Assembly: GCA_033002965.1 (NCBI GenBank)
Contig: JAURVB010014522.1
Span: 25,377 to 89,376, forward strand
Direction: 5' to 3'
Length of the DNA stretch: 64,000 nucleotides
DNA from: Piper betle
Taxonomy: Eukaryota; Streptophyta; Magnoliopsida; Piperales; Piperaceae
This document shows, piece by piece, positions 46,939 to 59,099 of this stretch. Position 1 is the first letter of the stretch. Each line of letters begins with the position of its first letter. Below the pieces are notes generated by a model. It saw nothing but the letters and a program-made list of their open reading frames with translations. It was not told where the DNA came from and made no database searches. The translations under genes and the position numbers were made by a program.

Positions 46939-49504
46939 TGTAAAGACCCAGAAAAATAATATATAATAATAATAATAATAATAATAAATACGTTCGTCGC
47001 GGTGGGATCGAATGTTGGAAAAATTTATTTATTTTTCCATACAAATTATTTACCATCAACCGGTTAACTGTGAATTACCCGGTTAAGTGAAAAGTATTTT
47101 AACCGATTAATTATTGTTTAATCGGTCAAGCGGAATCAAACCGTTTAAACAATAAAGTGAATCATATCGATTACCCGGTTACTCGATTAAGTGAAATACG
47201 GGCGAAGTAAGTTTTCACAAACCCTAGCCTTCATGACATTATATAAAGAGAAGGGGAGGGCGTCATCCACATAATTTCTCTTCAGACAGACGCCGGCTTC
47301 CTCCTTCGCTCGGGTAATTCTTCTTCCTTTCCTTTCTTTTTCTTTTGTTGCATGCATACACATGTTGCATAAATCATAAACATGATAAACATAAGAATTA
47401 AATGAGAAATCAACAAGGGAAGAAGAAAACCAGGAGGACGTCCTGCTGTTTTCCAGCAGCAACCACGCCATGTTTCCTTCCATGGTGCGGGGTTGACGTG
47501 CTGGAGGTGGGAATTGCTCCCGACGGTGATGCTGGCCGGATGGAGTCACCTTGGAGGGCCAAAACAGACCGTCGAGGAGGCACGCAGGTCTGAAATCCGA
47601 GGGGAGAACAGGTCGGTGTCGGTGTGGTGGTGCAGCCATGCTGGTCGGGGGCGCCGCCGTGGTGGTGCTAGAGGGTCGTCGTCATGGTGGTGCTAGAGGG
47701 TCGTCGTCATGGTGGTGCAAGGGGAGCCGCCATGGGTCTGGTCGGGTGCTGTTTATGTGGCCGACTAGGGTAGTCGCCATGGGTCATGGGCTGATTATGT
47801 GACCGACATGGAGTCACCATGGTCAGGTCGGGGTTGCTGATTGGGTGGCCGGAATGGGGTCGCCAAGGACTGGTTGAGGGTTGCCATGTGGTGGCCAAGT
47901 TGGAGACGCCATAGCAGCGAATGGAGGCCGCCACGTTACTGGTTGGTCGCCATGCATGGTGAAAATACCGGCTTTCGCTGGTTGACTACAATAAAGCTGG
48001 GAGCTTTAGGGTCGTTAAATGAATTGTTAAAGTAGAATGACAACCAGGTAAATATGGGAGAACTCGATGCGGTCGAGTTAGAATATAAGGTAAATACAAA
48101 AGAATTAAGTATGGGACATGTTAATAATTAAATTATCAACTAGTTAATGGGGATTTGGATGGGGATAATTAATAATTAATTATCATCAGAATTGCTGAAA
48201 ATTTAATAAGTAATGAAGACTAACATGAACTAATTACATCATTTAAAAGTTGATAGTATATTAGTCATGTAGTTGCATGTAGGTTCATGCAAATAAAATT
48301 ATACTAATGTATAATTTTATGCCCTCATTCAGATTAGGGTTAGCGGATCACAGTCAGACGAAATCACAAGTCAGGTACGTATAATAGGTAGAACATCGTA
48401 CTTTCCTTGTTGGTAGCCTAGGTCGGCCTGAGCCCAGATTCGACCACCATGCACCGAGTGCAACCGGGGTCAAAGAATTGACTCAGTCTGACACGGGGTC
48501 GTATTATGTGCGTAAATTGTGTAATGCATCGACATTGTTTTGGAGTAGTGATAGCCGCCCCATAAAAAGGCTACGGCCGGGGTGAGCGAGGCACAGCGAT
48601 TCCTCCATCGCACTGGAGTGCAGTGATAGCCTCCCCATAAAAAGGCTACGGCCGGGGTGTGTGAGGCACTGGCACTAGAGTTGGCAGTGAGAGCTTCCCC
48701 ACAAACGGGGCGTAGCAATCACCATGAGTGCAGTGATAGCCTCCCCATAAAAAGGCTACGGCCGGGGTGTGTGAGGCACTGGCACTAGAATTGGTAGTGA
48801 GAGCTTCCCCACAAACGGGGCATAGCAATCACCTGAGTGCAGTGATAGCCTCCCCATAAAAAGGCTACGGCCGGGGTGTGCAAGGCACTGGCACTGGAGT
48901 GCAGTGATAACCTCCCCATAAAAAGGCTACGGCCGGGGTGTGTGAGGCACTGGCACTAGAATTGGTAGTGAGAGCTTCCCCACAAACGGGGCGTAGCAAT
49001 CACCTGAGTGCAGTGATAGCTTCCCCACAAAAAGGCTACGGCCGGGGTGTGCGAGGCACTGGCACTGGAGATGGTAGTGGTAGCCTCCCCACAAAAGGGC
49101 TACGGCCGGGGTGTGCGGATCACAGCGGATACCTCCTCCGCATTGTTTTGGAGTATAGCGGAATCGCTCCACCGCATATTAAAATGAACATAGGGAAATA
49201 GTGGAATGTACTTGACTTGTTTTATCTATTATACTACTTAGTGTTGTAATCACTAACGCGGAATTGCCTCCGCAGGTGTGCAGATACGAAATTAGGTGAT
49301 TGACAACCAGAGCATGGAGCAAAATAAATATGGGGACTCCCTTTTTTATTTATTTGAGAAATAAGTGTGGCTACTGGGAAACGGTCCAAGACTGTGGGAT
49401 CTTTATATATGTTTTTGTTAGAAATGCTAGACATATTTGCTAAATTGTGAGTAACACCTAGCCAGCTAGGCCCACAATGTTGTGAAAAATGGCGGGTCGT
49501 TACA
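46939..49504 (+). repeat. 3' LTR of the complete chromovirus (2566 bp)
   Basis: TGTAAAGACCC at 46939 to GGGTCGTTACA at 49504. Nearly identical to the 5' LTR. Differences seen: a 27-bp duplication at about 47670-47705 in the GC-rich block, single changes such as 47968 and 48344, and a different unit order in the hairpin array. Site equivalents: TATA 47242, donor-like GT 47314, acceptor-like AG 49274. Confidence 0.95.
48540..49130. repeat. Hairpin-unit tandem array in the 3' LTR
   Basis: Ten units of the two types described at 41008. Hairpin-forming ends (TAGCC/GGCTA, CCCC/GGGG) are kept in nearly all units; one unit (48908) has AACC and loses one pair. Confidence 0.88.
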
Positions 49505-49509
49505 CTTTT

Positions 49510-49970
49510 GGACCTAGACATGAATTTACTCTATAATAGATTTAGATAAGAACATGAAATTCATTGCAATCAAAATCATTACAAAAGTACATAGAAAGAA
49601 ATAAGGAAAGAAGGTTAATAATGAAAACTTTAATGTGTAGGCCCTTCAATCCTACTTCTCTCCTTGCCAATTATCATTATGTTTCTTTATTCCTTACTTC
49701 CTTTGATTGTTTTTTTGAGCATGGAGCATGAGGCCATATATATAGGTAGGAAACTTAAGGAACAAGCATTGATAAGCATGAACTTGCACATCTCTTCCTT
49801 TATTCATAGACATGACTTTCGAAATTCATGTATCCATGTGCAATGTATGCCCATATGCATGACATTTCAAGTGCATATTTGGAATAAACTTTTGATCTTC
49901 CTCCTTTGAATCTTGATGTTCTTCCATGGAACCTCACACAACTTCTTACCTACAAAATAAGATCCAATAT
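49510..49970. other. Host spacer
   Basis: AT-rich flank of the chromovirus insertion, ending at the next LTR. No gene recognised. Confidence 0.45.
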
Positions 49971-52900
49971 TGTAAAGACCGTGGAAAAAAAATTAATATA
50001 TTCGACTCGGGCAGGGAAGGATCGAACGTTAGAGAATTAATATTAATTATATTATATTCTCTACCCGGTTAAGTCTACCCGGTTAAATATTTTATTCTTT
50101 ACCCGGTTACCCGGGTAAAGGAATAAAATACGGGTGTTGGTGTGTTTTCACATACCCTAGCCATTTTTGGTGAAGGGACGTCATTTTTCATTTTATAAAT
50201 TGTGAGGGGGGCGTCATTACGCTCTCATCTTCTTCTCCTCTTCCTTACCGGAGCCGGCATCTTCCTTGCTTGGGTAACCTTCCTATCTTCCTCTTCTTAA
50301 TTTTCATGCATTCATATGTCTTTTTAATTGATAATAAGCTTGATAATCATGAGAAATCAAGTCTGAAATAAAAAATAAACAACAAGAACTAAACTGAAAA
50401 CTGGAATCCCGTCCATGGCCGAGTAGTCTGAAATTTTGGCAAGATGGGCGACCGTAAAAACATTTGCAAGGCATTCCCTCACAACCCCGACGTCCTCTCT
50501 TGCTGCTGGGTCGAAGGGAGGGCTCGCCATGTCCCTGGTTTCCAAGTGGTGGCGGAATTACAGCTGGTTATGGGCGGAGTTGTAGGGAGCAGCGCTGTGG
50601 AGGAATTCCAGACATCTATACCAGTTTGCCGGCCAAGGCTCACGCCGTGCATGCTCACAGCGCTTGGCCTTGATGTTGGGTTGTCGTGCAGGGAGAAGGG
50701 AAGAGTTTCCGGTGGTGCTGCTGGCCGGAAGGAGTTCAATTTGCAGTCCCGGCGGTGCTGCTGGCCAGGAGTCGCGCCTTGGTGCAGAACAGAGTGGGAC
50801 GTGGATAGTTGCTGAAAGGCACGAGCTTTAGGCTTCCAATTGGATTGCTAGGGAAGGGAAGCAGTTAGGGAAGGAAGTGATCTGGTTTTGGGTTGAAGAA
50901 GAAGACGCCAAGACTGGTTTTTGGGTGCAGGAAGGTCGCCTTGGATAGCTGCTGTAAAATGTGGACGTTAGGCTTCATCTTTGGCTGTTTTAATTCATTG
51001 TTGATGCTTGATTAGGATGTTTAGATGGTTGTTCAATTAGGTTGCATAGGGAAGAAGAAGAAGGGCGTGATCTGAGTTGTGCCAAGGACAAAGCTGGATG
51101 AAGAGGAGGGCCGACGGGAAGAAGAAGAAGAAGAAACTCACGGTGGCAAATCTGTAAATACTGGTTGACTCGATACCGACTAGTTAAAAATAATACGAAC
51201 TCGTAATAAATCTTTAAAAATAATTATTTTAATGGGTTATGGGTTAAAGTTACTAAACTAATTAATTATTAGACGAAATCGACATGGACATAAGTAATAA
51301 AAATACGGTAATGATAAACGGTCGATAATTAATCGGCACACAACAAGCGATTAAATTAAATCGGACAGTGATAAGTAATTAATAAAATAAAGATTTTACC
51401 TTTACCATATTAAATTTAATATTAGGTAAATAAAGTGATTATTTTAATAACGAGTCAGTAATATAGAAAATGGGTTATTAAACTATAGTCGGGTAGCAAT
51501 CACTAGCGTCGAACCTAAATAGCATAATGAAAATAAATAAAGTTCAAAATTTTATTGAGTCGAATAATTTAAAATAATTGTATTAATAATATTTTAAAAT
51601 TAGAATAATACAAATTATTTTAAATAATTTAATCGTACAACTTATTTAACTAAATTGCTATGAATAAGGATAGCGATTAAAGATTTAAAACCGTAAACTA
51701 AATTATCAAGATTGTGGTTAAGTAATTATCGTCTCAAAGGAAAATATACTAATAATAGTAATTAAATATTTGTTTATAAGTTGATAATTATTTTATTATT
51801 TGTTAAGTGTTAATTATGATCTAGATTATTAATGTAAAGTAGGATTTAAATGATTATATCACATGAATAGTTTAATATTTAATATTGTTGAAATTTAATA
51901 GTGATATATATATTAGTCATTTAGTTGCATGCATTTCTACTCGAATAAAATTATACTTATGTATAATTTTATGTCCTCGTTCAGATTAGGATCATTGGTC
52001 GCAGCTGCAAGTTCGAAATATCCAGGTCCGTATAATTATTTAAAATGTTGTATTTTCCCTTGTGGACAACCTGGTCAGCCTGAGCCCAGATTCGACCACC
52101 ATGCACCGAGTGCAACCGGGGTCAAGGAATTGACTCAGTCTGACACGGGCTACGCCCTTCATAATCAAATAATGGACATGATGGACTGACCCATCAGCCA
52201 ATAAATTGGACATGGCGGATTGGACTCGCCAGCCAATTACGGACATGGTGGATTGGACTCACCAGCCGATAACGGACATGGCGGATTGGACTCGCCAGCC
52301 GGTAATGGACATGATGGACTGACCCATCAGCCAATAAATTGGACATGGCGGATTGGACTCGCCAGCCAATTACGGACATGGTGGATTGGACTCACCAGCC
52401 GATAACAGACATGGCGGATTGGACTCGCCAGCCGGTAATGGACATGATGGACTGACCCATCAGCCAATAAATTGGACATGGCGGATTGGACTCGCCAGCC
52501 AATTACGGACATGGTGGATTGGACTCACCAGCCGATAACGGACATGGCGGATTGGACTCGCCAGCCAGTAGTTACATGATGGACTGACCCATCAGCCAAT
52601 AAATTGGACATGGCGGATTGGACTCGCCAGCCAATTACGGACATGGTGGACTGACCCATCAGCCAATAGATGGACATGGTGGACTGACCCATCAGCCAAC
52701 TAATGGACATGGTGGATTGGACTCACCAGCCGATAACGGACATGGCGGATTGGACTCGCCAGCCGGTAATGGACATGATGGACTGACCCATCAGCCAATA
52801 GATGGACATGGTGGACTGACCCATCAGCCAACTAATGGACATGGTGGACTGAACCATCAGCTAATAAATGGACATGTTGGAATGGTCACAACTGCCAATA

Positions 52901-53259
52901 TTATAGATAATGATAGGGAGTTTATGGACTTGTTTTATTTAATTATACGGCTTAGTGGTTAATCACTAACGCGGAATTGCCTCCGCAGGTTAGCAGCTGG
53001 AACTAAAGACTAAGAGACGACAGGGTGGTTCTTCTACCAACTCAGGTGGTGAACAGAGAATAAGCAGACTTCTCTTTTTACTTTTCTTGTGTTATAAATG
53101 TGGCTATGGGAAACGGTCCAAGACTGTGGGATAATTACTTCATGCATTGTCAATTAAAACATAAGTTCTTTTGAGTTAGAAATGCTAGACTTATTTGCTT
53201 TCATATTATTCATGTAACCTTTTAAGTAACACCCGGTCCGGTTAGGACTGGTCGTTATA
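49971..53259 (+). mobile_element. Family C solo LTR (3289 bp)
   Basis: TGTAAAGACCGTGG at 49971 to GGACTGGTCGTTATA at 53259. Same framework as A and B: ACCCGGTTA boxes (50065-50115), TTACCGGAGCCGG, GGGTAACC donor-like site (GT 50274), GC-rich block (50400-50830), AT-rich centre, CCGGGGTCAAGGAATTGACTCAG block (52110-52150), hairpin minisatellite, and CACTAAC...CCGCAGG (52963-52989). No clear target duplication: AATAT before, and AAGAT only after the attached B-type tail at 53337. Confidence 0.8.
52173..52895. repeat. Hairpin minisatellite with compensatory stem changes
   Basis: About 21 units of roughly 33 bp, arranged in higher-order repeats of four (period 133 bp, seen three times from 52173) and then irregular. 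Each unit is GGACATG plus stem-loop plus AGCC. Stems: TGATGG/CCATCA, TGGCG/CGCCA, TGGTG/CACCA. The left and right stem arms change together between unit types. Open frames across this block come from the repeat and are not proteins. Confidence 0.93.
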
Positions 53260-53337
53260 GGGTTGGTTTTTGTTAAATTTTGAGTAACACCTAGCCAGCA
53301 AGGCCCACAATATCGTGAAAAATGGCGGGTCGTTACA
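53260..53337 (+). mobile_element. Tail fragment of a B-type LTR
   Basis: Matches the last 70-odd bases of the B LTR (GAGTAACACCTAGCCAGC, AAAAATGGCGGGTCGTTACA) with a small deletion. Sits directly after the end of LTR C. Confidence 0.8.
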
Positions 53338-55133
53338 AAGATGATAATTACTTAACCACAATGTAGATAATTTATTTTACGGTTTTAAATCTTTAATAGC
53401 TATCCTTATTCATTGCAATTTAGTTAAATAATTTTAAGAGTAAATTATTTAAAATAATTTGTATTATTCTAATTGAATATTATTATTAGTACAATTATTT
53501 TAAATTATTCGACTCAATAGAATTTTGAACTTTATTTATTTTCATTATGCTATTTAGGTTCGACATTACTGATTGCTACCCGATTATAGTTTAATAACCC
53601 AATTTCTATAGTACTGACTCGTTATTAAAATAATCACTTTATTTGCCTTATATTAAATTTAATATGGTAAAGGTAACATCTTTATTTTATTAATTACTTA
53701 TCACTGTCTCATTTAATTTAATCGCTTGTTGTATGCCGATTAATTAGCGACTATTTATCATTACCGTATTTTTATTACTTTTGTCCATTTCGATTTAATC
53801 CAATAATTAGTTAGTTTATTATCTTTAACCCATAACCCATTAGAATAATTATTTTTAATGATTTATTACGAGTTAGTTTTAATTTTAACTCGAGTCGGTT
53901 TCGAGTCAACTCATTATTTACAAAACTGCCATCTTCTTCTTCTTCTTCCCCAAGGTTATCTTCTCTTCTCCTACCTTCTTCTTTGCGCCTGACCATACCT
54001 TGGCACCATCACTGGTCACGCCCTTCTTCAATTCCCCGCAACCTACTTGAACAACCATATAAACATCCCAACAAGACATCAACAACAACAAAAAAACAGG
54101 CAAAGATAAAGCCTAACGTCCTTGTTTTACAGCAGCTATCCAAAGGCGACGTCCTGCACCAAACCAGGCCTGATATCTTCCTCTTCAACCCAAAACCAGA
54201 CCACGTCCTTCACTCCCTTCCCTACCAATCCAATTGGAAGCATAAAGCTTGTGCTTTACAGCAACTATCCATGTCAAATTCCATTCTGCACCAAGGCAGC
54301 CGACTCCTCGCTAGCAACACCACTAGGACTGCAAGGTACACTCCGTCCGGCCAGCAGCACCGCCAGGACTGCAAGGTGCACTCCGTCCAGCTAGCAGCAC
54401 TGCCGGGAACACTTCCCTTCTCCCTGCATGACAACCCAATGTCAAGGCCAAGCGCTGTGAGCATGCACAACGTGAGTCTTTGGCCAGCATATTGGCTTGG
54501 ACGTCTGGAATATCCCACAACGTCACACACTACAACTCCGCCCATAACCATTGAAATTCTGCCACTCCCAGGAACAAGGCGATGCCACCCTTTGACCCAG
54601 CAGCCATAGAGGTTGTTGGGGGTGTGAGGGCTGCCTTGAAATCTTTGTTTACAGTCGCCTATCATTGCCCAACTTCAGACCCATTGGCCATGGTGAAATT
54701 CCATTTTCTAGTTTATTTTTAGTTGTTATTGTTGATTTCAGACTTTAATTCTCATGTTTATCAAGCTTATTATCAATTAAAAAGACATATGAATGCAAGA
54801 AAATGAAGAAGAGGGAGATAGGAAGGATACCCAAGCAAGGAAGAAACACCGCAAGGAAGAGGAGAACTAGGTGGCTAAGGTGAGGAAGACGCCCCTACAC
54901 CCGTATGTGACAAATGACGTCCTCTTTCAAAATTTATAAAAATGAAAATGACGGTTAAGTTATGTGAAAACACCCGTATTTCACTTAACCGGGTAACCGG
55001 GTAAATAATAAAATGGTTAAATAATAAAATATAATAATTAACCGGGTAGAATTAACTGGGTAAAGAATATAACACATTCGGTCCTTTCCAGACCAAGTCG
55101 AATATATTAAAATTTTTTTCCACGACCTTTACA
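53338..55133 (-). mobile_element. Family C/A LTR, 5' 1.8 kb, inverted
   Basis: On the minus strand it starts TGTAAAGGTCGTGG at 55133 and follows LTR C in order (ACCCGGTTA boxes at 54985-55060, CTTGCTTGGGTATCC leader site at 54830, GC-rich block 54100-54620, AT-rich centre) to 53338, equivalent to about 51740 in LTR C. The 3' half, including the hairpin array, is missing. The 208-codon plus-strand frame at 53983 is antisense to the GC-rich block. Confidence 0.85.
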
Positions 55134-56440
55134 CTTGAGGTAGGGAGAAGAGGAACATGCTTGGTTTGGTGCAGGACTACGTCTTGGATCGCTGCAATAA
55201 AACACACACATGATGCTTCCTCGCTTGCTGATTTTATCTTGTTGTTGATGCTTTGCTGGGATGTTTAGATGGTGGTTCAATTGGGCACCAAGATAAGGGT
55301 TGGAGGAGAAGGACGCATCTGTTATTGGAGAAGAGAAGAATGGCGACGGGAAGAAGAAGAAGAAGGGTGGCAGTTTTGTGAATATGGGTTGACTTGATAT
55401 CGACTCTACTTAAAAAATAATAATACGAACACTTAATAAATCTTTAAAAACAATCATTTAATGGGTTATAGGTAAAATTACTAAACTAATTAATTATTGT
55501 ACAAAATCGCCACAAGTAATAAAAAATATGGTAATGATAAACGGTCGATAATTAATCAGCTCACAACAAGTGATTAAATAAAATTAGACGGTTTTAAGTA
55601 ATTCATAAAATTAAAGATTTCACCTTTAACATATTAAATTTAATATTAGGTAAATAAAATGATTATTCAATAACAAGTCAGTAATGTAGAAAATTAGTTA
55701 TTAAAATATAATCGCAAGCGTTGAACCAAAATAACTTAATAAAAATAAATAAAGTTCAAAACTTTATTGAGTCGAGTAATTTAAAATAATTGTATTAATA
55801 ATATTTTTGAATGAAAATTATACAAAATTTTCTAAATAATTTAATCGACCAACTTAACCGTAAACTAAATCATCAAGACCATGTTTAAATAATTATCGCC
55901 TCAAAGGAAAATATACTAATAATAGTAAATAAATATTTGTCTATAAGCTAATAATTATTTTATTATTTGTTAAGTGTTAATCATGATCTAGATAATTAAT
56001 TTAAAATGTAAAGTAGAATTTAAATGATTATATCACATAAATAATTTAATATTTAATATTGTTGAATTTTAATAGTGATATATATATTAGTTATTTAATT
56101 GCATGCATTTGACCGTAATCGGGGTCAAGGAATTGACTGAGTCCGACACGGGGCCACACCTTTAAAATTACTATGTGGGAGTCTTGGTCGACTTGGGTAT
56201 CTGACCACCATGCGCTGGTATACAACTAGGGTTGACTCAATTCGACACAAGGCAGCACCCCCTTGAAGATTGAACACCTTACCCCATGCTAAAAGGGGCA
56301 ACAGGATGCAATGGCATAAGATGGCTCATTATGTACCTATGAGACCGAGAGGATGAGTCAATAGTAAACATCGGTAACTACAGGCCGTGGGCCACGTAGT
56401 GTGTGTGTGCATGCATGGGATGGTAGCTAGATGGGGTGGT
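55134..56440 (+). mobile_element. A/C-type LTR fragment, plus orientation
   Basis: Begins inside the GC-rich block (equivalent to about 50880), continues through the AT-rich centre, and ends with the A-type block (CGGGGTCAAGGAATTGACTGAG at 56118, GTGGGAGTCTTGGTCGACTTG at 56174) near the GTGTGTGCATGCATGGGAT sequence. The start and end of the LTR are absent. Confidence 0.75.
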
Positions 56441-57780
56441 AGCTGATGGCATGAGATGGCAATCTCAGATAGTGGACCACGAAAATGGTCCATTCGAGAG
56501 GGAGAATATATTGTTGGCTGTCAAAACTTACTGGGCATCCCCTTCGTCAGGCCAAAGAATCTAGTCCCCCAATAGTTCAAGAAGTACCGGCTCATTTGAC
56601 CATATTTTAAATTTGACAGCTTCTTTTCTTCAAATGATTTGTTCAAATGGTTGTCTCATTTTTTTAATTTTTTCTTATTTAGTTGTTGTTTCAATGATTT
56701 AAGTGTTTTTGTATCATTTACATATATTGGGCATCATCCCAGAAAAATTTACAGGTTGGGAAGGGGTGGCTTTTGTCAATTCAATTTGATGGGTAATAAA
56801 TTTCTACGATTTAGTCTTTCATCATATATTTTTTTATAATGTTCGGAATCTTTTTTATTCTTCTACTCTTGACACCAAATAAATGATCCAAATGTTTCAA
56901 GATAAAAATAATGATAAAAAGTGATGCAATTTTTGGTGGTACCATCAATTGATTGTCAGGCTATGGAGTAATGTGTGAGACACACAGGTTCCAACGACTC
57001 TGCATTTTCATCAACCGAAATGTATGTGGTGGCTCTACAGGCCGCCTAACCTCTTTCAATAAGAGCGCTATCTGATGAAACAGGATGGCAAAAGTACTGT
57101 TTTTTTGGATACTTCTCTTTCTATTTCCAGCAATGTGACTCTCTGAAGTGAAAAAGTCAAATGTGTTCTTTTCTTCAGACCGACTTAAAGTTTACTGGCC
57201 GTTACGCTCAGTTCAAGCAATCTATTTACCATTTGACCTACATTTGTTAGATCTTTGAATAAGTTGTTGGTTTTGGTAGCACTGATTTTATGAAGGCATT
57301 ATTTTAGCTTTCGGAAGAAGAAAAGCCACAAATGGCTGAGGATGAAAATAACTCCCCTTTTTGTCACTTTTTGTTCATTTCTGTTGATCTTCCATCAAGC
57401 AAGCTAAAAGTATTCAAAAGCAAAAAAATATTGTATCTGCATACCACCTAACTCAAAATGTTTCAACATAATTTGTTACAACTTTATGTTCCCATTCATT
57501 GCTTTGCGCATCTAAATCTAAATTATTGTGACTGACTACCTCAATACATGTAACAAATATTATCATTGTGCGTGAGACTTCCATTATTCGTTGTACGTAC
57601 CTGGAAAACCTCCTTTTAGGTCCTTACCTATGACCTCAAAGAACAATTATCAGTCTTCTACGTGCATTCAATGTTTATCTATTGAGATAATAGCGGTACT
57701 GCACTTTGCCTCAGTGCACATAACAGGTCACATTGTGAATTAATTTGTGACACTTGCATATAACCTTGGAAAATACCTGT
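56441..57780. other. Intergenic upstream of the lipid-transfer-like gene
   Basis: Low-copy-looking sequence. No supported coding region; the frame at 56639-56839 has no recognisable domain. Likely distal promoter region of the gene at 57985. Confidence 0.4.
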
Positions 57781-57906
57781 TTTACATTTTGCATAGCTCC
57801 CTGCACTCAGGTATAGTTAGTAACTCATCTAGGTGAATCATGCATAGTTCCAGCCGCACTGGTAGGTGAATCATGCAATGTTCGCCATTCTTCCATCGCA
57901 ATCCCC

Positions 57907-57913
57907 TATAAAT
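57907..57913 (+). promoter_or_regulatory. TATA box of the lipid-transfer-like gene
   Basis: TATAAAT 78 bases before the ATG. Upstream, GGTGAATCATGCA is repeated at 57832 and 57864, each containing the CATGCA core of RY-type B3 sites. Confidence 0.7.
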
Positions 57914-57984
57914 CTTTCTCCTAAGTTAGAGCCTCCCAATCCACCCGTTAAATATTAAATCAATCCAATATTTCTACAAACCCC

Positions 57985-58254
57985 ATGGCCAGCTTCAAGA
58001 CTGTCCTCTACCTAGGCCTCCTGGCGCTGTTCGCCGCCTCGTCGGCTGCCGAGGCCCAGACATCTCAGTCGTGCTCCAGCCAGCTGACCAACCTTGGGGT
58101 CTGTGCGCCCTTCGCGCTCCCCGGCGCTGCCCCGCCGAGTGCCGGCTGCTGCTCGGCCCTTAGCTCTGTGAACAATGACTGCCTTTGCAACACCCTCCGA
58201 ATTGTGTCGCGTATGCCTGCTCTTTGTAGCGTTGGCCGAGTCAACTGCCGTTAG
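57985..58254 (+). CDS. Secreted eight-cysteine lipid-transfer/protease-inhibitor-like protein (tapetum A9/FIL1-like)
   Basis: 89 residues, single exon, good start context (CCCCATGGCC). Residues 1-24 form a signal peptide (hydrophobic VLYLGLLALFAASSA, cleavage expected after AEA), so the product is secreted. The mature part has the full eight-cysteine pattern in order: C (SQSC), C (GVC), CC (AGCC), CxC (DCLC), C (ALC), C (VNC), which forms four disulphides around a hydrophobic cavity. NLGVCAPFALPGA, SSVNNDCLCNTLRI and SRMPALC resemble the short anther/tapetum-specific A9/FIL1 subgroup, so a role in pollen-wall lipid supply is possible but inferred. Frame intact, GC-rich against AT-rich surroundings, with its own TATA box. 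Confidence 0.9.
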   Translation: MASFKTVLYLGLLALFAASSAAEAQTSQSCSSQLTNLGVCAPFALPGAAPPSAGCCSALSSVNNDCLCNTLRIVSRMPALCSVGRVNCR

Positions 58255-59099
58255 TTCCCTTTTATTCGATTCTGGTCACTTTACTATTTATCAAAGTAAT
58301 AGCATCCACAGCCCTTGCATTGATGTAGTTTCACAGTCAATACTCAATGAGACATGCTTAGCTTTGGAAAAAAGTGAGAGGCATTTGCTTTGGGGTATAG
58401 AATATATACATTCGTAGCACGGCTATAGATTGATTAACACAACATCTACAATGAGCCAAATTTCCCAGTTATATATTATTGATGGTCAATGCCCTATTTT
58501 TTATAAAAAAAATGGCCTGACAAACCAATTACAAAGGCTTTCTTGCGGATGACTCTTTTCGGCCATATATTTTTAGAAAAGAAATGTCACTTAAAGCTTT
58601 TCTTTATATAGGGCTTTTGCAGTCACATTATCAACTCATGAGCTTCACTCGACATTTAAAATTTTCCTTACTGATTTTGTTTGTTTCTTCTTTTTTTCAT
58701 GGTGTGGACGAGCCAGCTTCACCTTGATTGATTAATATGATGCCGGGAAGGTTGAAGAATAAACGGAGATCCCTAGCGCTGCAGCCTTTTACGCCTTTGT
58801 TTTTCTTGTTAATGAAGTTGAAGATCTTCTTTGCATTAGTGAAAATGATGCAAATTTTCCCAACAAAGGGGTGATGTACGTTGCTTCTGATCATAATAAA
58901 TGTCTAGACACCATAGATCCCATTCGGTGTTTTATTTGGTGCCTACCCCATTAACATGAATATAGTCCCTTGAGTGATGCTTTAAGCTATGCTCACATGC
59001 AAAAGAAGAGTGTTTATTCAGGCCCCAAAGCTGACCTTTAACACATGAGAGACAAATCATATTTCAATTTGAGATTAAAGCCCGGAACACTTTGTTGGC
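58255..59099. other. 3' flank, no supported gene
   Basis: Contains a 65-codon minus-strand frame (58697-58894) with a protein-like stretch (KKNKGVKGCSARDLRLFFNL), which I could not assign. Confidence 0.4.

Larger units (their letters stand above)
39439..49504 (+). mobile_element. Complete Ty3/gypsy chromovirus (family B), young insertion
   Basis: 10.07 kb, flanked by CTTTT at 39434-39438 and 49505-49509, a perfect target duplication. LTRs 39439-42013 and 46939-49504 differ by only scattered substitutions plus changes in repeat arrays, by eye. Order of parts: LTR, PBS, gag, pol (protease, RT, RNase H, integrase with a chromodomain-like tail), PPT, LTR. The domain order and integrase tail place it among plant chromoviruses, probably the Tekay/Del group. 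A single frameshift splits gag, so it may now be defective or the base may be an assembly error. Confidence 0.96.

Noticed and set aside
52173..52895. Regular repeats resembling a CRISPR array
   Set aside because: Units are contiguous without unique spacers, the sequence is plant nuclear LTR, and no cas genes are present.
52194..52962. Repetitive frames in the 33-bp array on both strands, looking like a repeat protein
   Set aside because: Frames stay open because the 133-bp higher-order repeat happens to lack stops; open on both strands, no start context, and the pattern is explained by hairpin conservation.
49966..53342. AATAT/AAGAT as target duplication of LTR C plus tail
   Set aside because: Four of five bases match, but the second copy follows a separate B-type tail, so chance or a complex event cannot be distinguished.
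53983..54609. 208-codon plus-strand frame
   Set aside because: Antisense of the GC-rich block of an inverted LTR; no domain and no homologous frame in the other orientation.
58697..58894. 65-codon minus-strand frame with protein-like composition
   Set aside because: Could be an exon fragment, but I recognise no family and see no splice context, so it is not called.
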